From Azoarcus sp. (GTDB taxonomy: Bacteria; Pseudomonadota; Gammaproteobacteria; Burkholderiales; Rhodocyclaceae): a stretch of 52,113 bases of DNA. Positions 23,977-32,806 of this stretch are shown one piece after another (within the stretch, counting starts at the first letter, position 1; the number at the start of each line of letters is the position of its first letter). The stretch covers positions 1 through 52,113 of the forward strand of contig JAUSOD010000034.1 in assembly GCA_030656215.1 (NCBI GenBank). The letters are read 5' to 3'. Both the position numbers and the translations under genes were made by a program. The notes beneath the pieces are model-generated. The model was not told the DNA's origin, ran no database searches, and saw only the letters and a list, made by a program, of their open reading frames with translations.

Positions 23977-25089
23977 ATGAGTAAACACTCGCAGACCAAT
24001 GCCGGCGCCGTGCTCGTGGTCGATCTCGATGCGATCTGCAACAACTGGCGCGCGCTCCGGGCACGCCTCGGCGGCGCGCAGTGCGCCGCCGTGGTCAAGG
24101 CTGACGCCTACGGCCTGGGTGCGCAACGCGTCGCCCCCGCGCTCTACCGCGCCGGCTGCCGCCACTTTTTCGTTGCCCATGTGGACGAAGCCATCTCCCT
24201 GCGCCCGCTCCTTGGCGCAGACGCAAGCCTGTACGCGCTTCACGGCTCGCCCCCGGGGGCCGAAGCGGAGTTCCCTGCTCACGGCGTGGTGCCGGTCCTC
24301 AATAGCCTGCGCCAGCTCGCGGCATTTCGGGCGCTCGCACAGCGTCACGGCAAGGCCCTGCCTGCGGTCCTGCAAGTCGATACCGGCATGGCCCGGCTCG
24401 GCCTGTCGGCGCCGGAGCTCGAACAGGTCGTGGCCGATGCCGGACTGCTTCAGGGCGTGGAGCTCAAACTGGTCATGAGCCACCTGGTCAGTGCCGAGGA
24501 TCCGTCGAGCCCGACCAACCGCCTGCAGCTCGAGCGCTTCCGGGCCGCACTTGGCCGTCTGCCCACAGTCGCCGCCAGTCTGGCCAACTCGTCGGGGATC
24601 TTTCTCGGGCCGGACTACCACTTCGACCTCGCCCGCCCGGGCGCTGCGCTGTATGGGGTGGCGCCGGTCGGCGGCGCGGACAACCCCATGCAATCGGTCA
24701 TCCGCCTGCGCGGCAAGGTGATCCAGACGCGCAGCATCGACGCCGGCACCGCCGTCGGCTACAACCACCGCTGGACCGCCGCAAAGCCCTCACGGATCGC
24801 GACCGTTGCGGTCGGCTACGCGGATGGCTACCTGCGCAGCCTCAGCAATCGCGGCACCGCTCATTTCGAAGGCATCCCGCTTCCGGTGGTGGGCAATGTG
24901 TCGATGGACACGATCACCCTCGATGCCAGTGCCGTCCCGGAAGACCAACTGCAGGAAGGCTCGCTGATCGATCTCGCCTGTCCGCTCAACCCGGTCGACG
25001 CGGTCGCCGAACGCGCGGGAACGATCGGCTACGAGATTCTGACCAGCCTCGGCAACCGCTACGCCCGCAGCTACCTCGGGGGCGAGTGA
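23977..25089 (+). CDS. alr: Alanine racemase (PLP-dependent)
   Basis: The 370-residue enzyme interconverts L- and D-alanine for peptidoglycan. The PLP lysine is K41 in AVVKADAYGLGA, and the second catalytic residue is Tyr262 in GYNHRW. VDTGMARLGL (near residue 134), SLANSSGIFLGPDYHFDLARPGAALYG and VGNVSMD complete the active site. The start at 23977 has no strong ribosome site, but the upstream part of the frame (from 23863) is not conserved-looking. Its length is normal for the family. Whether it is the biosynthetic Alr or the catabolic DadX type cannot be decided; no dadA is adjacent. Confidence 0.95.
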   Translation: MSKHSQTNAGAVLVVDLDAICNNWRALRARLGGAQCAAVVKADAYGLGAQRVAPALYRAGCRHFFVAHVDEAISLRPLLGADASLYALHGSPPGAEAEFPAHGVVPVLNSLRQLAAFRALAQRHGKALPAVLQVDTGMARLGLSAPELEQVVADAGLLQGVELKLVMSHLVSAEDPSSPTNRLQLERFRAALGRLPTVAASLANSSGIFLGPDYHFDLARPGAALYGVAPVGGADNPMQSVIRLRGKVIQTRSIDAGTAVGYNHRWTAAKPSRIATVAVGYADGYLRSLSNRGTAHFEGIPLPVVGNVSMDTITLDASAVPEDQLQEGSLIDLACPLNPVDAVAERAGTIGYEILTSLGNRYARSYLGGE

Positions 25090-25136
25090 GCGCTTCGGTG
25101 TAAACGCCACGCGAGCGTCTCGCGCCGGCGCTTGCC

Positions 25137-25170
25137 GAAAAATGCACAAGGGCGACCCGAAAGCCGCCCC
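25137..25170 (-). terminator. Weak hairpin between alr and the Tsx-like gene
   Basis: GGGCG (25150-25154) pairs with CGCCC (25165-25169). On the minus strand the hairpin is followed, after about 8 bases, by TTTTT (25141-25137). It lies in the 113-base convergent spacer and could end the Tsx-like transcript. Confidence 0.35.
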
Positions 25171-25202
25171 TGCTTTGTCATTCACTAAGCTTGCCGTTCA
25201 GC

Positions 25203-26048
25203 TCAGAAGTGCCACTGCAGCTTCACCATCGGCGTGGTGGTCTCGGAACCTCGGCTGCCTTCCTTCGAGCCGAACTTGTTCTTGATGTACTCGTAGCCAA
25301 TGCCGGCGCGCACGGTCTTGGGCTTGTCGAACAGCATTTGCCCGATGTCGGCCATCAGGAAGATGTCGGTCCAGGTTTCGGGGTCGGTCTTGTTGCCGAA
25401 ACCATCCTTGCCCTTCTCGCCGGTGTGATTCAGAAAGCCCTCAAACGACAGCGGTACCGGCCCCAGGTTGAAGGGCACACCCCATGCCACGGCAATCCGG
25501 TAGGTCGAGTCGAAATCGACCGAGGTACCGACGATGCCGTTGTTGTTCTTCTCCTTGTAGTACAGCAGGCTCACATCGAGAAAGCCCTTGGGAATGTCGA
25601 ACTTCAGGGTGGGGCCGACCAGGATCTTGCGCACCTTGGGTGCAAAGTTCGTGTTCTTGGTATTCCAGTCGAAGCCCGTGGTCAGCGCCACCTCCTTGAC
25701 CGGCCCGAAGGACAGATCCTTCTTGAACACCTTGCCCAGATGAAGCTGGTGCGCATACACCACGTAGATTTCCTGCGCCCCCTCGGAGCCGCCGCGGGCG
25801 GGATCGTTCTTGTCCGAGATCAGGATATCGACGTTCAGGAAGTTCTGGCCGTAGTTGTGACCGCTGACATGGGTGAAGCCGAAGATGTCCTTGGCCACGC
25901 TATTGGCCACCCCGGGCTCGCCGAAGGTGTCGCCGGTCCGGTAGGACACGGAGGTGTCGCTCCAGTTGGCGGCCTGAGCCGCAAGGGGCGACAACGCGAG
26001 TGCAGCACACAGCGCAAGGGGTTTGCAACGCAATATCGAAAGGCTCAT
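25203..26048 (-). CDS. Tsx-like nucleoside-specific outer-membrane channel
   Basis: The 281-residue outer-membrane protein has a signal peptide (to about residue 26, ending AQA) and alternating beta-strand sequence ending in the aromatic residue Phe (VKLQWHF), as needed for barrel insertion. ANWSDTSVSYRTGDTFGEPG and the FGFTHVSGHNYGQNFLNVDILISD segment fit the Channel_Tsx family. Start 26048 has AGGAG upstream. Tsx passes nucleosides and related compounds. It is divergent from an NMT1-type ABC importer, which suggests that the two handle the same substrate (inference). Confidence 0.82.
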   Translation of the reverse strand: MSLSILRCKPLALCAALALSPLAAQAANWSDTSVSYRTGDTFGEPGVANSVAKDIFGFTHVSGHNYGQNFLNVDILISDKNDPARGGSEGAQEIYVVYAHQLHLGKVFKKDLSFGPVKEVALTTGFDWNTKNTNFAPKVRKILVGPTLKFDIPKGFLDVSLLYYKEKNNNGIVGTSVDFDSTYRIAVAWGVPFNLGPVPLSFEGFLNHTGEKGKDGFGNKTDPETWTDIFLMADIGQMLFDKPKTVRAGIGYEYIKNKFGSKEGSRGSETTTPMVKLQWHF

Positions 26049-26328
26049 CTCGGACTCCTGGAAGGAACTGTTGTGAAGGTCGGAAGCGCGGCACTGACGC
26101 ACGCTTTTTTCTAAGCTAACAGGAGCCTGACCTTCAATGTCGAATACTGGGTATTACCTTATTCATATAGAGGTAGATTCACTATCCACTTGTTTATAAA
26201 AGACATATTAAAAACTCGATATCCATTTTTCATTCACCTTCATGGCGCATTGAGCCGTTCACGGCACCTTCTTGGTGCATAAGGAAGCGCTTTGAAAACA
26301 GCCGTTTGCGACCACACCATCCCGCACC

Positions 26329-26351
26329 GCACCATGTGATGGCATGAGTGC
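26329..26351. promoter_or_regulatory. Imperfect inverted repeat upstream of the sigma-54 promoter of the ABC importer
   Basis: GCAC-CATG and CATG-A-GTGC face each other around TGATGG, with a one-base bulge. It lies about 45 bases upstream of the -24 element. The DNA between 26049 and 26330 is otherwise gene-free and AT-rich, and it must also hold the promoter of the divergent Tsx-like gene. Confidence 0.3.
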
Positions 26352-26394
26352 TGCATGCCGGGCTCGAAATCGCCCGTTTGCGGGCATTTGTGCA

Positions 26395-26410
26395 TGGCAC
26401 GCCTATTGCC
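26395..26410 (+). promoter_or_regulatory. Near-perfect sigma-54 promoter of the NMT1-type ABC importer
   Basis: TGGCACGCCTATTGCC matches TGGCACG-N4-TTGC exactly; only the last W position is C. GG is at 26396-26397 and GC at 26408-26409. Transcription would start near 26421, 33 bases before the ATG at 26454. Confidence 0.75.
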
Positions 26411-26453
26411 AGTTCCGCCTATCGACCTTTTTCGATCTGCACAGGAACACCCC

Positions 26454-27488
26454 ATGACTCACAAGACCACCCTCTCCCGTCGCCTGTTTCTGCTCGCCGC
26501 AACGGCACTGGCCTTCGCCTCTCCCACGCTGCAGGCTGCCGATCCGGTGAAGATCAAGTTCACCCTCGACTGGCGCTTCGAGGGCCCGGCGGCACCTTTC
26601 CTGCTGGCCAAGAGCAAGGGCTACTTTGCCGCCGAGGGGCTGGACGTGGAGATCGACGCCGGCAACGGCTCGGCCGGGGCCGTCACCCGGGTCGCCACCG
26701 GCGCCTACGACATGGGCTTTGCCGACTTCAACGCGCTGGTGGAATACGACGCCAAGACCCCCGGATCGAAGATCCAGGGCATCTACATGGTGTACAACTC
26801 CACCCCGGCCGCCGTTTTCGTGCTGAAGAAGTCGGGTGTCACCAAGCCCGCCGACCTCGTCGGCAAGACCCTGGCCGCACCGATCTTCGACGCCGGGCGC
26901 AAGGCCTGGCCCGCCTTTGCCAAGGCCAACGACCTGGCGGTGGATGCGGTGAAGTGGCAGACGGTAGACCCCGCGATCCGCGAAACCCTGCTCGCCCGCG
27001 GCGACGTGGACGGCATCACAGGCTTCTACTTCACCAGCGTGCTCAACCTCGAGGCGCGCGGCGTGAAGACCGAAGACATCGTTGCGCTGCAGTATCCGCA
27101 ACACGGTGTGCTGCTCTACGGCAACACCCTGATCGCCAGCCCGAAAATGCTGGCCGAACAGCCGAAGGCGGTCGAAGGCTTCGTGCGTGCGTTCAACAAG
27201 GCCCTCAAGGAAACCATCGCCACGCCGGACGTCGCGGTACTTGCGGTCAAGGAACGCGACCCGCTGATCAACGTGGCGCTCGAAACCCGTCGGCTCAAGC
27301 TCGCGCTCGAGACCGTGGTGGTCACCCCCGAAACGAAAACCATCGGCCTCGGCGCGGTCGATGCCGAACGGCTGAAGCGTTCGGTCGCCGACGTGGTCAG
27401 CGCCTTCGGCCTGCCCGCCACGCCGGATGCTGCCGCGCTGTTTACCGCTGCCTACCTGCCGCCCGCGGCAGACCGCGCCATCAAGTAA
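26454..27488 (+). CDS. ABC transporter substrate-binding protein, NMT1/THI5-SsuA type
   Basis: The 344-residue binding protein has an export signal with a twin-arginine-like start (LSRRLFLLAATAL, cleaved near LQAA) and the family opening VKIKFTLDWRFEGPAAPFLLAKSKGYFAAEGLDVEI, followed by GAYDMGFADFNALVEYD. This NMT1-like family takes up pyrimidines, sulfonates, taurine, nitrate and aromatic acids. Neither the usual sulfonate nor thiamine genes are near. With the divergent Tsx-like channel and a sigma-54 promoter, a nitrogen-containing compound such as a nucleobase derivative is the best guess (inference). Confidence 0.87.
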   Translation: MTHKTTLSRRLFLLAATALAFASPTLQAADPVKIKFTLDWRFEGPAAPFLLAKSKGYFAAEGLDVEIDAGNGSAGAVTRVATGAYDMGFADFNALVEYDAKTPGSKIQGIYMVYNSTPAAVFVLKKSGVTKPADLVGKTLAAPIFDAGRKAWPAFAKANDLAVDAVKWQTVDPAIRETLLARGDVDGITGFYFTSVLNLEARGVKTEDIVALQYPQHGVLLYGNTLIASPKMLAEQPKAVEGFVRAFNKALKETIATPDVAVLAVKERDPLINVALETRRLKLALETVVVTPETKTIGLGAVDAERLKRSVADVVSAFGLPATPDAAALFTAAYLPPAADRAIK

Positions 27489-27542
27489 GAACCGACAAGG
27501 AGTGCGCGGGCGGCGGCCACGTCGTCGCCCGCCGATGAACAC

Positions 27543-28322
27543 ATGGATTTTGTCCGTTTCGAAGATGTCAGCCTGGCCTACCAGCCCGACGCCCCGTTTG
27601 CGATCGAGGATGTCAGCCTTTCGATCCGCGAGAACGAGTTCATCTCGCTGGTCGGCCCGTCGGGCTGCGGCAAGTCGACGGTGATGAAGCTGGTCACCGG
27701 GCTCAAGCCGCCAAGCAAGGGTTACGTCTATGTCGACGGGCGCCAGGTCGCAGGCCCGCAGAAATGCGTCGGCATGGCGTTCCAGGCGTCCAACCTGCTG
27801 CCGTGGCGTACCACGTTGCAGAACGTGATGCTGCCGATGGAAATCGTCGAACCCTACCGCTCGACCCTTCGTGCCCGCCGCGCCGAATACGAGGAGCAGG
27901 CCCGCGCACTGCTCAAGCGCGTCGGCCTCGCCGGCTGCGAGGACAAGTTCCCGTGGGAGCTGTCGGGTGGCATGCAACAGCGCGCCTCGATCTGCCGTGC
28001 GCTGATCCACAAACCGCGCCTGCTGATGCTGGACGAGCCCTTTGGCGCACTCGACGCCTTCACCCGCGAGGAGCTGTGGTGCATGGTGCGCGACCTGTGG
28101 CAGGAAGAGCCCTTCACCGTGGTGCTGGTCACCCACGATCTGCGCGAGGCGGTGTTCCTCGCCGACACCGTGTATGTGATGAGCAAGCGCCCGGGCCGCA
28201 TCCTGGTCAAGCGCGACATCGAACTGCCGCGCCCGCGCGACCTCGACGTGACCTATACCGAACCCTTTGCCGCCTATGTGCACGAGCTGCGCGAGCACAT
28301 CGGCCACATCCGCGGAACCTGA
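27543..28322 (+). CDS. ABC transporter ATP-binding protein, SsuB/TauB type
   Basis: This 259-residue ATPase has Walker A GPSGCGKST (near residue 40), Q-loop FQASNLLPWRT, signature LSGGMQQRASICRALI, Walker B LLMLDEPFGALD and the switch His in VLVTHDLREAV. FGALDAFTRE and SKRPGRIL are typical of the nitrate/sulfonate/taurine group. It follows the binding-protein gene by 54 bases and precedes the permease gene by 13. Confidence 0.92.
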   Translation: MDFVRFEDVSLAYQPDAPFAIEDVSLSIRENEFISLVGPSGCGKSTVMKLVTGLKPPSKGYVYVDGRQVAGPQKCVGMAFQASNLLPWRTTLQNVMLPMEIVEPYRSTLRARRAEYEEQARALLKRVGLAGCEDKFPWELSGGMQQRASICRALIHKPRLLMLDEPFGALDAFTREELWCMVRDLWQEEPFTVVLVTHDLREAVFLADTVYVMSKRPGRILVKRDIELPRPRDLDVTYTEPFAAYVHELREHIGHIRGT

Positions 28323-28335
28323 ACGAGGAAACCCC

Positions 28336-29109
28336 ATGCTGTCGCAAAAAACCCTGATCCGGCTCGCGCCGTGGCTGGTCGTGCTGTTCTGTGCCGTGCT
28401 GTGGGAGGCGATCGTGGTCGGCTTCAAGGTGCCGTCCTTCCTGTTTCCGTCGCTGTCGGCGGTGTGGGGCGCCACCCTGATGCACTGGGACCCGATCATG
28501 ATGCACGCCACCCAGACCCTGTTCACCACGCTGGCCGGCTTTGCCATCGCGGTGGTGTTCGGCCTTGCGCTGGGCGCTGCGGTGGGCTCGTCACCGGTGA
28601 TCTACAAGGCGCTGTACCCGCTGCTGGTCGGCTTCAACTCGATCCCCAAGGTCGCCTTCGTACCGGTGCTGGTGGTGTGGTTCGGGATCGGCACCGTGCC
28701 CGCGATCCTGACCGCCTTCCTGATCTCGTTCTTCCCGGTGGTGGTCAATGTCGCCACCGGCCTGGCCACGCTGGAACCGGAGATGGAGGACGTGCTGCGC
28801 TCGCTCGGCGCCTCGCGTCTCGACATCCTGAAGAAAGTTGGCCTGCCGCGGGCCATGCCCTACTTCTTTGCCTCGCTCAAGGTCGCGATCACGCTCGCCT
28901 TCGTCGGTTCGGTGATCGCCGAGACGGTGGCCTCCAACCTGGGCATCGGCTACCTGATGATGGCGGCCAGCTCGTCGATGGACATGGCGCTGGTGTTCGC
29001 CGGCCTGATCGTGATCGGAATAATGGGCGTGGTGATGTATGAGCTGTTCGCGCTGGTGGAGCGCAAGGTCACCGGCTGGGCACACCGCAATCCGAACGGG
29101 GCGATGTAA
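28336..29109 (+). CDS. ABC transporter permease, SsuC/TauC type
   Basis: The 257-residue permease has about six membrane segments and the BPD_transp_1 coupling motif EDVLRSLGASRLDILKKVGLPRAMPYFFASLKVAI (EAA loop, near residues 155-190). FNSIPKVAFVPVLVVWFGIG is characteristic of the SsuC/TauC/NrtB group. The start at 28336 has GAGGAA upstream. It is the last gene of a three-gene importer; 180 bases of AT-rich, gene-free DNA follow before the FIST genes. Confidence 0.92.
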   Translation: MLSQKTLIRLAPWLVVLFCAVLWEAIVVGFKVPSFLFPSLSAVWGATLMHWDPIMMHATQTLFTTLAGFAIAVVFGLALGAAVGSSPVIYKALYPLLVGFNSIPKVAFVPVLVVWFGIGTVPAILTAFLISFFPVVVNVATGLATLEPEMEDVLRSLGASRLDILKKVGLPRAMPYFFASLKVAITLAFVGSVIAETVASNLGIGYLMMAASSSMDMALVFAGLIVIGIMGVVMYELFALVERKVTGWAHRNPNGAM

Positions 29110-29289
29110 GATCGGACCGCGGTCAATAAACGATGATTTTTCCTAATTCACAACTTATCAACAATATCGACAAAAGTCACAATACCGATCAAACACTTAC
29201 AACCTGATTGACCCTTCCATGTATGCTCGACCTGAACCCGGTCCGCTCTCTCACGGCCGGCAGTTCGATACATGTCGAGGACCAAGGAA

Positions 29290-30420
29290 ATGTCTCTGCG
29301 TGCGGGTCAATCCCTTGCCGCCGATCCGCGTCAGGCAGTGGAAGGGTTGTATCTTGCGATTGCACAGCCTGACATGGCCCTGGTGGTGTTCTTCTGCTCC
29401 AGCCGGTTCGATCTTGGCGTGCTCGCCGTTGCAATCAACGAGCGCTTTGCCGGCACCCCGGTGATCGGCTGCACCACCGCGGGAGAGATCGGCCCCGCGG
29501 GCTATCGCGATGGCAGCCTGGTCGGCGTCAGTTTCTCCTCGGCATCCTGCGTCGCGGCGGTCGGCCGCATCGATCGACTGGCTCAGTGCAACACCGCCGA
29601 CGCCTTCGCCGTGGCACAGGCTCTGCGCCAGCAAGTCGCCGGCAGCACCACTCACAGCTTTGCCCTGCTCCTTATTGACGGCCTGTGCGGTCGCGAGGAG
29701 CCCCTTGCTCACGCCTTGCAGTCGGGCCTTGGCGACATTCCCATGGTGGGAGGGTCGGCTGGCGACGACCAGCTTTTCATCGCCACCCGGGTGTTTGCCG
29801 ACGGCGCCTTCCGCGATGATGCCGCGGTGCTTGCGGTACTGAAGACAGAGCTTCCGTTCAAAGTGTTTCGCGGTCACCATTTTGTCGGCGGCACCGAGCC
29901 GCTGGTCGTGACCGAGGCCGACGCGCACCATCGCATCGTGTACGAGATCAACGGTAGGCCGGCGGCCACCGAATATGCGCGTGCGGCCGGGATAGGTAGC
30001 GAGGCATTGACGTCGGCACATTTTGCCGCCACACCGATGGTGGTGCGGATCAACGGCAACGACTATGTGCGCTCAATCCGCCAGGTCAATACCGACGGTA
30101 GTCTGACCCTGTATTGCGCCATCGACCGCGGGGTGGTGCTGCGGGTGGCCCGCGGCCTGGACCTGGTACAGAGCCGCCGCGCCCTGTTCGACGAGTTGCG
30201 CCAGCGGATCGGCCCCCCACAACTGATCCTGGGGTTTGACTGTATCCACTGCAATGCCCAGGCCCGGGGTGAAGACGGCAGGCATGCCATCGAGCAGGTG
30301 TTCGGCGACAATCGGGTGTTGGGCTTCAGCAGCTATGGCGAACAGTTCATGGGACTGCATGTAAACCAGACTTTCACCGGGGTCGCCATCGGTCGGGCGG
30401 AGGGCGTGAACGGTGCATGA
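29290..30420 (+). CDS. FIST-domain sensory protein (first copy, NosP-like)
   Basis: The 376-residue protein has the FIST N and C domains: VVFFCSSRFDLGVLAVAINERF, VIGCTTAGEIGPAGY (near residue 60), ALLLIDGLCGREEPLAHAL, GDIPMVGGSAGDD, VTEADAHHRIVYEINGRPAATEY, and the C-terminal SSYGEQFMGLHVNQTFTGVAIG. FIST proteins sense small ligands, and the NosP subgroup binds NO through heme. They are usually encoded with histidine kinases or cyclic-di-GMP enzymes. GAGG lies 9 bases before ATG 29290; an in-frame ATG at 29272 lacks a ribosome site. Its stop overlaps the start of the diguanylate cyclase gene. Heme binding is not readable from the sequence. Confidence 0.9.
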   Translation: MSLRAGQSLAADPRQAVEGLYLAIAQPDMALVVFFCSSRFDLGVLAVAINERFAGTPVIGCTTAGEIGPAGYRDGSLVGVSFSSASCVAAVGRIDRLAQCNTADAFAVAQALRQQVAGSTTHSFALLLIDGLCGREEPLAHALQSGLGDIPMVGGSAGDDQLFIATRVFADGAFRDDAAVLAVLKTELPFKVFRGHHFVGGTEPLVVTEADAHHRIVYEINGRPAATEYARAAGIGSEALTSAHFAATPMVVRINGNDYVRSIRQVNTDGSLTLYCAIDRGVVLRVARGLDLVQSRRALFDELRQRIGPPQLILGFDCIHCNAQARGEDGRHAIEQVFGDNRVLGFSSYGEQFMGLHVNQTFTGVAIGRAEGVNGA

Positions 30421-31573
30421 GAACGCTGAAAGCGATCAATTAATGCAGCTGCGCAGTGAGATAGCGCGCCTCGAGAAAATCATCGCCGCATTGATCGCCC
30501 GCGCCGAGACCCCGCCCGACCAGCTCACCTCGGATTTTGGCGTGTTCCAGGCAACCGTGCTGCTCGAGGATCAGGTTCGCAGTCGCACCCAGGAGCTGGA
30601 TTTGGCGATGCGCGAGCTCGAGGCGTCAAACCGCGCACTGCACGAATCCAGAGCCAAGTTCCAGGCAATTTTCGACCTGATGCCCAAGCCCGTGGCCTTG
30701 TCATCACTGGACAACAACACCCTGCTTGAAGTGAGTCGCAGCTTTGCCGACTTCTTCGGCTACTGTCCGGAAGAGATGATCGGGCACAGTACCGGCCCGG
30801 GGGACCTCGCGCTGTGGGCCGATCCCGCCGAACGGGCGGCTTACCGGGCGGAGATCGAGGCCAATGACGGCAAGACCGTCAGATTTGAAGGCAGGGCCAA
30901 GCGCAAGGACGGCGAACTGGCCAATGTAATCCTCTCTGGTCGCATGGTGACGATCGATGGCAAGCGATTCCTGGTATCAGAATTCCACGACGTCACCGAA
31001 GCGACACGTCATGGCGAGTACCTGCGTACGCTGTCAGAGCACGATGCGCTGACTGGCTTGCCGAATCGATTGCTGGTGCTCGACCGCCTGCAACAGGCCA
31101 TGGCCCATGCGAAGCGCGCCGGCTCGCAACTTGCGGTGTGCTATCTCGATCTCGACGGTTTCAAGGCCGTCAATGACCGCCTTGGCCATCAGGCCGGCGA
31201 TCTCGTGTTGATCGAGGCCGCGCGCAGGCTATCCTCGGCGGTAAGGGCGAGTGACACAGTGGGCCGCCTGGGCGGCGACGAATTCGCCATCCTGTTGCCG
31301 GGCATGACCGCCAGCGGAGAATTCGACGTGGTCCTGAACCGCATCCTCAAGGCCATCGGCAAACCCTTCGTGCTCGACGACGACGTGGCCGACGGCGTCA
31401 GCGCAAGCGTGGGCTATACCGTCTTCCCCGACGACGACGCCTTAGCGCAAACGCTGCTCGCGCACGCCGACCAGACCATGTACGAGGCCAAGCGTGCGGG
31501 CAAGAATCGCTACCGGCGCTACGGTATCGAGGGGTCGGCCGCGCCTATGATCGGCCCGGGAGCTCCGGGATGA
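30413..31573 (+). CDS. PAS-GGDEF diguanylate cyclase paired with a FIST sensor
   Basis: The 386-residue protein starts with GTG at 30413 (GGAGGG about 8 bases upstream), overlapping the FIST stop by 8 bases. It has an N-terminal coiled-coil linker (FGVFQATVLLEDQVRSRTQEL, residues 42-62), a PAS domain (about 82-198) and a GGDEF domain (about 205-370). DALTGLPNR opens the GGDEF domain, GGDEF is at 287-291 (active A-site), and RASD at 278-281 is the product-inhibition I-site. There is no EAL domain, membrane segment or signal peptide, so it should be a cytoplasmic cyclic-di-GMP synthase controlled by its partner FIST protein. Confidence 0.93.
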   Translation: MHENAESDQLMQLRSEIARLEKIIAALIARAETPPDQLTSDFGVFQATVLLEDQVRSRTQELDLAMRELEASNRALHESRAKFQAIFDLMPKPVALSSLDNNTLLEVSRSFADFFGYCPEEMIGHSTGPGDLALWADPAERAAYRAEIEANDGKTVRFEGRAKRKDGELANVILSGRMVTIDGKRFLVSEFHDVTEATRHGEYLRTLSEHDALTGLPNRLLVLDRLQQAMAHAKRAGSQLAVCYLDLDGFKAVNDRLGHQAGDLVLIEAARRLSSAVRASDTVGRLGGDEFAILLPGMTASGEFDVVLNRILKAIGKPFVLDDDVADGVSASVGYTVFPDDDALAQTLLAHADQTMYEAKRAGKNRYRRYGIEGSAAPMIGPGAPG

Positions 31574-31658
31574 GTGATCACCCAGGACGGTATAGTATTG
31601 AGGCAAGCGGCGAGAAGAATGAATCAAATCAATATCGCAGCGCCAGGCGGGGAAAGAC

Positions 31659-32804
31659 ATGAACATCGAGGCAAGTGAAGCGTGCATCCGGATTGGTCAA
31701 TCATCTGCATCCGACCCGGCCCTGGCGGTCGAGGAGTTGTATCGGGCTGTACACCAGCCGCAGATGGCGCTGGTGGTTTTCTTCTGTTCGCATGAATTCG
31801 ACCTTGATGCCTTGGCGGGGGAACTGAACCGCCGCTTTGGCGGTGTCACCGTCATCGGCTGCACCACGGCGGGCGAGATTGGACCGTCCGGGTATCTGTC
31901 CGGCAGCCTCTCCGGTTTCAGCCTGCCAGCAGCCAGTTTTACCGTTGCCACCGGCCTGCTGACCGAGCTGCAAGGCTTCGAGATCAGCCGCGGCAGGGCT
32001 TTCACACAGCGCCTGCTGCAGTCCCTCGAAGGCGCAGCGACCGCACCCAGGGTTGGCGCGAGCTTCGCCTTCCTGATGATCGACGGGCTGTCGATCCGCG
32101 AAGAGCCGGTCGCCCGCGTCATCCAGAGCGAACTCGGGACGATACCGATGGTCGGCGGCTCGGCCGGCGACGGGATGAATTTCAGACGAACCTGGGTCTT
32201 TCACCAGGGAGCTTTTCATACCGACGCCGCCCTCCTCACCCTGATCAACACTTCGCGGCCTTTCCACCCGTTCAAGACCCAGCATTTCGTCTGCGAGGAA
32301 GAGCGTCTGGTCGTCACCGAGGCCGACGCGTCCGGCCGCATCGTGCACGAGATCAACGGACTGCCGGCCGCCGAGGAATACGCGCGGGTGGTCGGCACCG
32401 ATGCCGTGCAGCTCACTCCAGCTCACTTTGCCGCCTCGCCGGTGGTGGTGGTGATCGACGGTACGGACTACGTCCGCTCGATCCAGAAGGTCAATCCGGA
32501 TGGCAGCCTGACTTTTTTCAGTGCCATCGACGAAGGCCTGGTATTGCGCGTGGCGCGGGGCGAGAACCTGATCGCGAACCTGCAGGCAGCGCTGGAAGAG
32601 GTAAGCGCGCACGTTGGCGAACCGCAATTGTTGATCACCTGCGACTGCATCCTGCGCAATCAGGAGATCACCGGAAACGGGCAGAAGGAAGCCGTCGGCG
32701 ACCTGTTCCGGCGTTACCATGCGGTCGGCTTCAGTACCTATGGCGAACAGTTCGGCGGGGTGCATGTCAATCAGACGCTGACCGGAATCGCCATTGGTAG
32801 CTGA
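31659..32804 (+). CDS. FIST-domain sensory protein (second copy, NosP-like)
   Basis: The 381-residue protein is a clear paralogue of the FIST protein at 29290. It shares VVFFCSHEFDLDALAGELNRRFGG, VIGCTTAGEIGPSGY, GTIPMVGGSAGDG, VVTEADASGRIVHEINGLPAAEEYAR and STYGEQFGGVHVNQTLTGIAIG. The differences lie mostly in the ligand-facing middle part (residues 95-135). It begins 85 bases after the cyclase stop, so it could share the transcript or have its own promoter. The histidine kinase gene starts 2 bases after its stop. Confidence 0.9.
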   Translation: MNIEASEACIRIGQSSASDPALAVEELYRAVHQPQMALVVFFCSHEFDLDALAGELNRRFGGVTVIGCTTAGEIGPSGYLSGSLSGFSLPAASFTVATGLLTELQGFEISRGRAFTQRLLQSLEGAATAPRVGASFAFLMIDGLSIREEPVARVIQSELGTIPMVGGSAGDGMNFRRTWVFHQGAFHTDAALLTLINTSRPFHPFKTQHFVCEEERLVVTEADASGRIVHEINGLPAAEEYARVVGTDAVQLTPAHFAASPVVVVIDGTDYVRSIQKVNPDGSLTFFSAIDEGLVLRVARGENLIANLQAALEEVSAHVGEPQLLITCDCILRNQEITGNGQKEAVGDLFRRYHAVGFSTYGEQFGGVHVNQTLTGIAIGS

Positions 32805-32806
32805 CG

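Noticed and set aside
26395-29109. Assignment of the ABC importer as the sulfonate (ssu) or taurine (tau) system
   Set aside because: No monooxygenase or dioxygenase genes accompany it, and the divergent Tsx-like channel and sigma-54 promoter point elsewhere, so only the transporter family is given.
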